A stretch of DNA of 26,920 nt from a virus. Each line of letters begins with the position of its first letter. Position 1 is the first letter of the stretch. Positions 20,915 to 26,920 of the stretch are shown here, piece by piece. The DNA lies in IMG/VR virus record IMGVR_UViG_3300025913_000096, positions 1 to 26,920 of that record, one strand, 5' to 3'. The position numbers and the translations under genes were made by a program. Below the pieces are notes generated by a model, which saw nothing but the letters and a program-made list of their open reading frames with translations, did not search any database and was not told where the DNA came from.

Positions 20915-21379
20915 ATGAGCAATGTATACATCCTCTCCACGATGACCAACTCGGTCTCGTATCGTGTCTACCGCACGATTGGCGATTCGCAACCCAGCAA
21001 AGGTCCGCGAATTGTTGCGCCGATCAACGAAGAGACGATCACGATCCGTGGTGGCGCCAATCGGCCCAGCACGAAGTCAGGCTTCGGAGATCGCACCGAG
21101 GACATCAATGGAAATGTCCTTTGGCACGCTCGCGGCGTGATCACGCCAGTTACCGATGAGCAGTATGAGAAGCTGAAAGAACACTGGTTGTTCCAGAAAC
21201 ACGTCAAAGGCGGATTCCTGGAAGTCGTTGGCGCTCGTGATGCTGGCAGCCATGAGGCCATCAAGAAGGTTACGTCAGCGATGAACAACCAAGACCCGCA
21301 CGCCCAGCTGACCAAGGACACCGTTGCCCAGCGCATCAAGGTGAAGACGCCTGCCAAGGACATTGCTCAGGAGTGGTAA
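20915..21379 (+). CDS. Hypothetical structural-region protein (154 aa)
   Basis: AAGGA lies 9 nt before the ATG. The protein begins MSNVYILSTMTNSVSYRVYR and shows GPRIVAPINEETITIRGGAN and ARGVITPVTDEQYEKLKEHW, a pattern like proteins that cap or decorate heads in related phages, but no named family is certain. The C-terminal part is polar. It lies between the coat and connector genes, so a head or head-completion role is inferred. Confidence 0.65.
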   Translation: MSNVYILSTMTNSVSYRVYRTIGDSQPSKGPRIVAPINEETITIRGGANRPSTKSGFGDRTEDINGNVLWHARGVITPVTDEQYEKLKEHWLFQKHVKGGFLEVVGARDAGSHEAIKKVTSAMNNQDPHAQLTKDTVAQRIKVKTPAKDIAQEW

Positions 21380-21382
21380 TCC

Positions 21383-21847
21383 ATGCCAGCTTACAATGAC
21401 GCGAACTTCCGTCAGCTGTTTGTCGCGTTCGCTGATACCACCAAATATCCGACAGCCACTCTTCAGATGTATTGGAACGTCGCGTCGGATTATATCAGCA
21501 CGGACGACAGCGCTTGCAATATGTTGAACGGCGCGTCATTGCAGCTGGCACTCGATTGCCTTTGCGCGCATCTGGCCACACTATTCTCGCAAGACGCGAC
21601 GAACGTGGCCGCTGGTGACGCGCCTGGGCAATCGGACGGAATCGAGACGTCATCCTCCATCGGCGCGATCAGCGTGTCGCAGCTGCCTCCGCCGATCGAC
21701 AACGACCCATGGAAGTACTGGCTGAACCAGACTTCCTATGGGCAGCAGCTGCTTGCGCTTTTGCGCATCAAGTCTGTTGGCGGATTTTACGTTGGAGGCC
21801 TCGCCGAGCGCGAAGGATTCCGCAAGGCCGGTGGAGTGTTTTGGTAA
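21383..21847 (+). CDS. DUF4054 head-tail connector protein
   Basis: The protein begins MPAYNDANFRQLFVAFADTT and has the DUF4054 features: an N-terminal helix followed by TLQMYWNVASDYIS, a helical pair (QLALDCLCAHLATLFSQD), and DNDPWKYWLNQTSYGQQLLALL before a GGFYVGGLAER end. Family members act as the first adaptor ring under the portal. Its position after the coat protein supports this. The next gene overlaps as TAATG. Confidence 0.8.
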   Translation: MPAYNDANFRQLFVAFADTTKYPTATLQMYWNVASDYISTDDSACNMLNGASLQLALDCLCAHLATLFSQDATNVAAGDAPGQSDGIETSSSIGAISVSQLPPPIDNDPWKYWLNQTSYGQQLLALLRIKSVGGFYVGGLAEREGFRKAGGVFW

Positions 21848-22230
21848 TGACTACGCCTGGCTCCAATCTCTACCGTCGCGCATCGAAGCTCATACGACAA
21901 GGAACGGTGCAATATTACCCGTTCCTGTCGCGCCAGCTGAACGCAGCGCGGCAATGGGCTCCGACTTTCGACACGCCATTCCCGCTGCGATGCAATGTGC
22001 AGGCCGTGCCGCGCAATTCGTACTCGGACATGGGGTTGGACTTCAACGCGTTTTATGTGCAGATTTACGCTTCATTGAACATCGTTGATCTTCAGCGCGA
22101 CTCGTCCGGTGATCGTTTCATTTGGAATGGCGATTGGTATCAAATGAAGGACGGAGAAAGCTGGTTTGAACAAGATGGCTGGGCAACGGCTTTGGCCGTT
22201 CGTGTCAAACAAAACGCGTCAGGAGTGTAA
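21847..22230 (+). CDS. Probable head-closure/collar protein (127 aa)
   Basis: ATG 21847 shares a base with the upstream stop; the longer frame from 21709 lies inside the upstream gene and is not used. The protein begins MTTPGSNLYRRASKLIRQGT and is beta-rich with DFNAFYVQIYASLNIVDLQR and FIWNGDWYQMKDGESW, the layout of small neck proteins that follow a DUF4054 adaptor. Assignment rests on position and general pattern. Confidence 0.6.
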   Translation: MTTPGSNLYRRASKLIRQGTVQYYPFLSRQLNAARQWAPTFDTPFPLRCNVQAVPRNSYSDMGLDFNAFYVQIYASLNIVDLQRDSSGDRFIWNGDWYQMKDGESWFEQDGWATALAVRVKQNASGV

Positions 22231-22833
22231 ATGACGCAAATTGCGCTCACCGACAATCAAGTCATCAACGTCCTTGCGACTTCGCTAGAGACGGCCAGTG
22301 CGCAGCTTACTGCGCAATTCGCGGCGATGAATCCGCCAGTCGCGTGGAGCGCAATCACGCTTCAGAAAGATCAACCGAGCCAGCAAGGCGCGCCGACCGG
22401 CCCTGCGATCTATTTCGAGAAGCTTTTTGATATGGCGTACGGCTTCCCCATGGTTAGCCGCGTGCATGTCGCTGCTGTCCCTCCGTCGACACAAGGAACG
22501 TTTTCATCGACAGAGGCGCAGTGGACTGAAACGACTTTTCAAATATCCGCCCAAGCCATACAAGACCCTGAAAACCTGAGTGTCCCAACGGCATCGGACA
22601 TAGTAAACTACATGAAGTTGTACATGAGCAGCCGTCCGAATCTGGCTTATCTCAAGGGGCAAGGAATCGGCATTCTGAGACCGGTGCAAATCAGAAACCC
22701 GTCTTTTAAAGACGATCGGAATGTTTTCGAATTCAATCCGAGCTTCGATATCGTACTGCAGTACTTGCGCTCAATAACGGCCGTGATTGGCGCCACGAAC
22801 ATTGTGCAAGATCAAGGCCTTTATCCAATTTGA
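22231..22833 (+). CDS. Probable tail terminator (neck) protein (200 aa)
   Basis: The ATG follows the upstream TAA with no gap; the ribosome site AGGAG is inside the upstream end. Residues include MNPPVAWSAITLQKDQPSQQ, KLFDMAYGFPMVSRVHVA and ISAQAIQDPENLSVPTASDI, ending in FEFNPSFDIVLQY. This matches the phage neck terminator (gp12-like) type known next to DUF3383 sheaths. It would cap the tube/sheath and join it to the head. Family is inferred from memory and position. Confidence 0.6.
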   Translation: MTQIALTDNQVINVLATSLETASAQLTAQFAAMNPPVAWSAITLQKDQPSQQGAPTGPAIYFEKLFDMAYGFPMVSRVHVAAVPPSTQGTFSSTEAQWTETTFQISAQAIQDPENLSVPTASDIVNYMKLYMSSRPNLAYLKGQGIGILRPVQIRNPSFKDDRNVFEFNPSFDIVLQYLRSITAVIGATNIVQDQGLYPI

Positions 22834-22835
22834 TC

Positions 22836-23345
22836 ATGGCTCGCGCTAAGACGCTCGTTGAACGGCACATCGAAGCGCTGAAGGCGTTAAAGGGCAAGTC
22901 CGTTGAGGCCGGTTGGTTCGAGACGAATCGATACAAGGCCGGCAAGAAGGGAAATGGCGATGAGATTTCTGAGAAGCTTATCGGCCAGCCAATCGCGAAG
23001 ATCGCGCGCATACAGGAGTTTGGCGCAACGATAAAGCGTGGCAAAAAGAGCATCGTAATTCCAGCAAGGCCGTTCATGAGATTAGCGCACTCGAACTTCA
23101 TGAAAAATCGCGCTGGGATTCAAAAGAAAATCGCTCGCGATTTGGTGAGCGGAAAAATTAAACCGGAGCAGGCATTAGGCCAAATCGGCCTCGCCCTGGA
23201 AGGTTGCATTGTGGACAGCATCAGGAATGGCGGTTGGGAGCCTAACGCCGAGTCCACGGTGAAAAATAAAGGCTTCGATAAGCCGCTGATTGACTCCTCG
23301 CAAATGTGGCAAGGCGTCACCAGCCAAGTGGTTTCTTCAACCTGA
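22836..23345 (+). CDS. Tail-completion protein, HK97 gp10-like (169 aa)
   Basis: ATG 22836 follows 2 nt after the previous stop; a TTG two codons earlier is not preferred. The protein has the usual pattern of this class: KGKSVEAGWFETNRYKAG, IARIQEFGATIKRGKKSIVI, PARPFMRLAHSNF, and a C-terminal SIRNGGWEPNAESTVKNKGF then KPLIDSSQMW. It would take part in joining tail to head. Not a membrane protein. Confidence 0.68.
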   Translation: MARAKTLVERHIEALKALKGKSVEAGWFETNRYKAGKKGNGDEISEKLIGQPIAKIARIQEFGATIKRGKKSIVIPARPFMRLAHSNFMKNRAGIQKKIARDLVSGKIKPEQALGQIGLALEGCIVDSIRNGGWEPNAESTVKNKGFDKPLIDSSQMWQGVTSQVVSST

Positions 23346-23357
23346 TGGAGTCCTAAC

Positions 23358-24890
23358 GTGATTTCTCAAAGCCGTTACGTCGATATCGTATCGGGCGTGG
23401 GTGCTGGCGCGGCGGTGGCGCAACGGCAGCTGATTCTGCGCTTGATCACCCAAAGCAACCTGTTGCCTCCCGGCCTGGTCGCGCAGTTCGCAAATGCCAC
23501 TTCAGTCGGCGCATACTTCGGAACGAGTTCTGAAGAATACTTCCGGGCCGTGGCATACTTCTCGTTCATCTCCAAGAACATCACCGCACCGCAACTGATC
23601 AGCTTTGCCCGCTGGGTATCCACGGCAATCGCTCCGATGATCGTTGGCGACACGACGACGAACGCAGCATCGAACGCGTTGGCAAACCTCGCAGCGATCA
23701 CGGCAGGCACGATCACGATCAACGATGGCGCGACGCCGATTCAGTTGACCGGCATCAACCTTTCGACTGCCACCACGCTGACGCAAGTCGCATCGCTGCT
23801 CCAAACGGCCTTCCGGCTCAACGCCGATCCGCAGTTGGCCAGTTGCTCGGTCTCGTTCAACACGAACACCAACCAGTTCGTCCTTACCGGGTCGACGCCT
23901 GGCAGCGGTACGCTCTCGGCGACGCCTTCCGGCCTCTCCACGGACATCGCGCCGCTTCTGGGCTGGACGACAGGCGGCACGGTCACCGTCGCAGGGCAAG
24001 CGGCCGATACGCCCGACGTTGCAGTGTCCAAATCGGTGGCAATCAGCAACAACTTCGGGTCGTTCGCGTATTGCACGCCGAGCACGCCGCTCACCAATAC
24101 GCAAATCGCGACGATCTCCGCTTGGACCGACAGCCAGAACAACCAGTATATGTACTCTCTGGCCACTCCGCTGTCGAACCTCCAAACGCTCTATGCTCTG
24201 ATCAAAGGCTACAGCGGCGTCGCGATCAACATTCTGTCGACGACTCAGGCCAACGATTACATCGAGCAATCGCCTTGCGAAATCCTCGCGGCGACGAACT
24301 ACAACAATCCGGCCGCGTCGCAGAACTACATGTTCTATCAGTTTGCGAAGCGCAACATCACCGTTACGGATGACACAACTGCTGATACGGTGGACGCGTC
24401 GCGTGGAAACTACATCGGCGTGACACAAAGTGCCGGACAGCAACTGGCATTTTACCAGCGTGGCGTGCTGTGTGGCGGATCGCAAGCAGCGGTGGACATG
24501 AACACGTTTGCGAACGAGATGTGGCTCAAGTCTTCGTTCAGCACCGCGTTCCTTTCGCTGTTCTTGAATGTTCCTGAAGTGCCTGCTGATCCGGAAGGCG
24601 CGGCGATGCTTCTGGGCCAGATGCAGCCGACGATCGAGTTGGCAAAAACCAACGGCGTCATCGCAAAAGGCAAGGCCCTGACCCAGACGCAACAAACGAC
24701 GATCTCCCAGATCGCCCGCGATCCGACTGCATGGCGCCAAGTCCAGACGTTGGGCTACTGGGTGAACATCACCTTCACGCAGCAAACGAACGCGAACAGC
24801 GGCTTGCAAGAATATGTCGCCAATTACCAGTTCGTCTATGCGAAGTCGGACGCGATCCGCCAAGTAATCGGCAGCGACGTGATGATCTAA
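23358..24890 (+). CDS. Tail sheath protein (DUF3383)
   Basis: GTG 23358 has GGAG 7 nt upstream. The 510-aa protein shows DUF3383 features: SRYVDIVSGVGAGAAV at the start, YFGTSSEEYFRAVAYFSFIS, a Ser/Thr/Gly-rich middle (about 115-215, inserted domain), LGQMQPTIELAKTNGVIAKG and a C-terminal LGYWVNITFTQQTNANSGLQEY...YAKSDAIRQVIGSD. This family forms the contractile sheath of a set of myophages. Its identity makes the particle a contractile-tailed phage. A 590-codon antisense frame over this gene is a shadow. Confidence 0.87.
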   Translation: MISQSRYVDIVSGVGAGAAVAQRQLILRLITQSNLLPPGLVAQFANATSVGAYFGTSSEEYFRAVAYFSFISKNITAPQLISFARWVSTAIAPMIVGDTTTNAASNALANLAAITAGTITINDGATPIQLTGINLSTATTLTQVASLLQTAFRLNADPQLASCSVSFNTNTNQFVLTGSTPGSGTLSATPSGLSTDIAPLLGWTTGGTVTVAGQAADTPDVAVSKSVAISNNFGSFAYCTPSTPLTNTQIATISAWTDSQNNQYMYSLATPLSNLQTLYALIKGYSGVAINILSTTQANDYIEQSPCEILAATNYNNPAASQNYMFYQFAKRNITVTDDTTADTVDASRGNYIGVTQSAGQQLAFYQRGVLCGGSQAAVDMNTFANEMWLKSSFSTAFLSLFLNVPEVPADPEGAAMLLGQMQPTIELAKTNGVIAKGKALTQTQQTTISQIARDPTAWRQVQTLGYWVNITFTQQTNANSGLQEYVANYQFVYAKSDAIRQVIGSDVMI

Positions 24891-24896
24891 GCCGGC

Positions 24897-24938
24897 AGCG
24901 CGGCAGGAGCCTTGAGTGTATGAGACACCTGCCGCGCT
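24897..24938 (+). other. 11-bp hairpin between sheath and tube genes
   Basis: AGCGCGGCAGG (24897-24907) and CCTGCCGCGCT (24928-24938) are perfect inverse copies around a 20-nt loop, starting 7 nt after the sheath stop. The 3' flank is AGTAAAATC, not a T-run. It may slow polymerase, stabilise the upstream message, or be cut. Confidence 0.65.
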
Positions 24939-24969
24939 AGTAAAATCAGGACATTCTTTGGAGCGATAA

Positions 24970-25431
24970 ATGTCGCAAGATATTTCAGTCTTTGGCTTGC
25001 AAGGAAACATCGTTGCAAGCAAAACGTTTCCGAATGGATTCACCGTTTCTGCATTCGCAGACGATGCTGATCCGCTCGATTCGCCCGACATCGATCTTGC
25101 CGACATGGCAATCGGGCCGAATGGCGACACGACTTGCTGGTCGCGTCCGCAACTGATCGAGATCGTCATCAATGTGATCCCGCAATCGCAAGATGATCTG
25201 AACCTGACCGCTTTGGCCGATGCCAACCGCGTCGCCAAGAATAAGTCATCGGCTCGCGATTCGATCACGATCATCTGGACGTATCCGAATGGGATGACTG
25301 TGACGGCATCGGACGGAAAGTTGGTGACCGGAAACGTTGTTCAGTCCGGCAACTCCGCAGGCAAAACGAAGTCGAAGCGGTATGCATTCCGATTCGGTCA
25401 AGTTACGCGACGCACGCCGCAGGCAACCTAA
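24970..25431 (+). CDS. Tail tube protein, DUF3277-like, paralogue 1 (153 aa)
   Basis: GGAG is 6 nt before the ATG. The protein begins DISVFGLQGNIVASKTFPNG, followed by FTVSAFADDADPLDSPDIDLADM, a beta-rich core, TIIWTYPNGMTVTASDGKLV and KSKRYAFRFGQV near the end. Location after the sheath and size fit the tube that lines the contractile tail. A second gene at 26370 shares the same plan. The next gene overlaps the stop as TAATG. Confidence 0.75.
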   Translation: MSQDISVFGLQGNIVASKTFPNGFTVSAFADDADPLDSPDIDLADMAIGPNGDTTCWSRPQLIEIVINVIPQSQDDLNLTALADANRVAKNKSSARDSITIIWTYPNGMTVTASDGKLVTGNVVQSGNSAGKTKSKRYAFRFGQVTRRTPQAT

Positions 25432-25790
25432 TGCTCGCAATTCCGCTATCGCAAATAGCGAATCAGTCGGTTGAGTTCAATGCAGACGGAGTGCTCTGGT
25501 CCATTAAAGTGTACCAGAGCATAAATTTTGTCTGCGCTGACGTAAGCCGTTCCATCCTTCCGTCCGATCCAGACGGAACGACAGGCCCTGTGCCTCTCGT
25601 GAATGGAATTCGATGCTTTGGCGGAATTCCTCTTTTGCAATACGCTTGGCAGTATGAGCCGAACTTGGGCAACTTCATTTTCGACTCGGACGCTGATTGG
25701 ACTAACTTCGGCGCCACTTGCCAGTTGTATTACCTTGAGCAGGATGAGATTTCTGAATTCTTGGCGGCGCTGCAAGCGGGAGTTATTTGA
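25431..25790 (+). CDS. Baseplate plug protein (Pam3 gp18-like, 119 aa)
   Basis: ATG 25431 overlaps the tube stop. The protein begins MLAIPLSQIANQSVEFNADG, then LWSIKVYQSINFVCADVS, VPLVNGIRCFGGIPLLQYAW, and NFIFDSDADWTNFGATCQLY, the characteristic order of the phage plug family defined in cyanophage Pam3. It would close the tube at the baseplate centre. Normally this gene lies after the tape measure with other baseplate genes; here it lies right after the tube. Confidence 0.7.
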   Translation: MLAIPLSQIANQSVEFNADGVLWSIKVYQSINFVCADVSRSILPSDPDGTTGPVPLVNGIRCFGGIPLLQYAWQYEPNLGNFIFDSDADWTNFGATCQLYYLEQDEISEFLAALQAGVI

Positions 25791-26152
25791 TGGCCACGCA
25801 AACGCTTCAATGCAACGAGAACAATGATCTTTACTTGCCTGACGGCCGGAATCTTGTGATGCTGTCGGGCGCGGCTGCATGCGCTCAGAACTTAACTCAA
25901 AAAGCATTGATGCGACTGGGCGAGAATCAATACAACGTCAACGATGGAGTTGATTATTTCGGAACGATTTTCACGCCGCAGGCGGATTACGATGCTGCGC
26001 GGAAATCGCTTTCGACAAATCTTCTTGAGTGCCCTGACACCGTCATGATCGAATCGCTTACGATAACGATTGATGGCGACTCATTTAACTATGAGGCGGA
26101 CATTCACACGGTTTATGGACCGATCAACACTAATGGAGCCTCCAATGCTTGA
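25790..26152 (+). CDS. Baseplate wedge, gp25-like (120 aa)
   Basis: ATG 25790 overlaps the plug stop (TGATG); a TTG one codon upstream is not needed. The protein has NDLYLPDGRNLVMLSGAAAC, AQNLTQKALMRLGENQYNVN and GVDYFGTIF, then helical and CPDTVMIESLTITIDGDSF, the general order of gp25/GpW-type wedge proteins (N-terminal strand, helix, GE-turn, C-terminal strands). It lacks a clear diagnostic motif, so the call is moderate. It would connect sheath and tube ends to the baseplate. Confidence 0.5.
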   Translation: MATQTLQCNENNDLYLPDGRNLVMLSGAAACAQNLTQKALMRLGENQYNVNDGVDYFGTIFTPQADYDAARKSLSTNLLECPDTVMIESLTITIDGDSFNYEADIHTVYGPINTNGASNA

Positions 26153-26360
26153 TGGAACCAAAGTGGCGCACGGCGTCATCCACTTCGAAGTCAGCAAAAA
26201 GCAGCCGCAACCGTCGTCCATCTTCGTCTCGCCCGTGGACAATCCGGCCAATTACGTCCGACACGTATCTATGGGCATCGAGCCTCCGCCCCCTGTCGTT
26301 CAATACGATACATCGACTGCTCCGGCTGAATCGGAGCAAAAAGAAAGCGAACAAGAGTAA
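26145..26360 (+). CDS. Small hypothetical protein (71 aa)
   Basis: ATG 26145 overlaps the end of the upstream gene by 8 nt and has GGAG 7 nt before it. The protein begins MLDGTKVAHGVIHFEVSKKQ, beta-like, continuing SIFVSPVDNPANYVRHVSMG, and ends in a Pro/Glu/Ser-rich disordered tail. No family was recognised; it sits in the tail/baseplate operon. Confidence 0.55.
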   Translation: MLDGTKVAHGVIHFEVSKKQPQPSSIFVSPVDNPANYVRHVSMGIEPPPPVVQYDTSTAPAESEQKESEQE

Positions 26361-26369
26361 GGCTCGTCC

Positions 26370-26867
26370 ATGATCGACATCAGCGCATTTGGGACTGGGA
26401 TAAACATAGTGGCGACCACGAGTTTCCCCTATGGGTTTCCATTGTCTCAATTCGCTGATGACGAAGACCCGATTTCGATCGAAGACCTGGAGGTAAGCGG
26501 ATTCGAGAAGCTTTACGATGGAAGCATCTTCACGTTTGACAAAACGTCACCAGTGCTGCTGTCCGTAGGCGTAATGCCGAATACGGACGACGATGCAAAC
26601 CTGAAGATACTTATGCAGATGCGGAAGAGTTCGCAGCACGTTCTGCCGCTCCCTGACACAACTTCGATGGTCATAACGTATCCGGACGGCGGGCGCGTCA
26701 TCCTGTCGAATGGCACCATTCTGAAGGGCGCCATTGCGGACTCAATCACCGCACAAGGACGAAAAAAGGGCAACGTCTATCATTTCGTATTCGGCACATT
26801 TGCCGGTGCCCAATCCGCTTCGCAAGTCGCGGCCGGCATAGTCCAAAATCTACTCAGCGTGATATAA
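26370..26867 (+). CDS. Tube-like protein, paralogue 2 (165 aa)
   Basis: The protein begins IDISAFGTGINIVATTSFPY and shares with the 24970 gene the pattern DIS-x-FG, T-x-FP-x-GF, FADD-x-DP, TYP-x-G and K-x-G/S...Y-x-F-x-FG in the same order. It is longer at the C-terminus (FAGAQSASQVAAGIVQNLLS), a helical tail the first copy lacks. It may be a minor tube or tube-initiator protein beneath the main tube, or an adaptor to the baseplate. The start at 26370 has GGCTCG rather than a strong ribosome site. Confidence 0.7.
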   Translation: MIDISAFGTGINIVATTSFPYGFPLSQFADDEDPISIEDLEVSGFEKLYDGSIFTFDKTSPVLLSVGVMPNTDDDANLKILMQMRKSSQHVLPLPDTTSMVITYPDGGRVILSNGTILKGAIADSITAQGRKKGNVYHFVFGTFAGAQSASQVAAGIVQNLLSVI

Positions 26868-26870
26868 ACG

Positions 26871-26920
26871 ATGGCGCAGACGATCCTCTCCAGTCTGCTA
26901 TCGCCATCCTCTCTGTCGAT
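26871..26920 (+). CDS. Start of next tail gene, truncated by window
   Basis: ATG 26871 lies 3 nt after the previous stop and is open to the window end (MAQTILSSLLSPSSLS). Only about 16 codons are visible, so no product can be assigned. By position a tail or baseplate function is expected. Confidence 0.45.
   Translation, partial: MAQTILSSLLSPSSLS

Noticed and set aside
23502-25274. 590-codon leftward open frame opposite the sheath and tube genes
   Set aside because: It is Arg-rich, lacks a ribosome site and lies fully antisense to well-recognised genes; it results from codon bias on the opposite strand.
1-26920. tRNA genes, CRISPR arrays, IS elements, integrase/att sites
   Set aside because: Looked for by eye on both strands; no cloverleaf-like set, regular repeat-spacer array, transposase or integrase protein was recognised. 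A tRNA-scan would settle the tRNA question.

Overview
The window is part of the genome of a tailed bacteriophage (or a prophage of one) with a contractile tail. It encodes an uninterrupted rightward morphogenesis run: a large terminase, a portal with an extra C-terminal domain, a MuF-like head protein, a DUF2213 prohead protease/scaffold-like protein, a cement protein, a DUF2184-type major coat protein, head-tail connector proteins, a DUF3383 tail sheath, tube proteins and the first baseplate genes. The sheath family points to a myovirus. The host cannot be fixed from sequence alone. Codon use, Shine-Dalgarno spacing and protein flavour suggest a proteobacterium, possibly Burkholderiales, but this is inference.

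Layout. (1) 1-6797, leftward: about twenty tightly packed small genes, many joined by ATGA or TAATG overlaps. Recognisable ones are an HNH endonuclease, a MazG-like pyrophosphohydrolase, zinc-binding proteins and small membrane proteins; the rest are unknown. This block divides into several transcription units by promoter-like sites at about 6052, 4480 and 230 and an intrinsic terminator at 4546-4575. (2) 6798-7010: divergent control region. (3) 7011-8555, rightward: terminase large subunit, standing alone. (4) 8509-12797, leftward: nine genes (DUF2786, DUF6011/DnaJ-type zinc protein, DUF7338-like membrane protein, unknowns). (5) 12798-12945: second divergent control region. (6) 12946-26920, rightward: portal to baseplate, with a control region at 17235-17433, a terminator-like hairpin after the coat gene and a hairpin after the sheath gene. 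The last gene runs off the right edge, and the first leftward gene runs off the left edge.

The two leftward blocks begin at promoter-like sites with the same -35 context (AAAGTTGTTGACG), the same 17-bp spacing and the same -10 (CAGAAT), so they are probably co-expressed, presumably early. Rightward genes would be the late packaging and assembly set. A variant of the same element (GTCAAC..AACTTT read rightward) lies upstream of all three rightward units.

Most notable: a portal protein fused to a domain carrying the inorganic pyrophosphatase signature; two diverged tube-like paralogues bracketing a baseplate plug and a gp25-like gene; an identical 16-bp ribosome-binding/start element in front of four consecutive genes; and conserved short GC hairpins between leftward genes. 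No tRNA, CRISPR array, insertion sequence, integrase or lysis cassette was recognised, and no small terminase subunit was identified.
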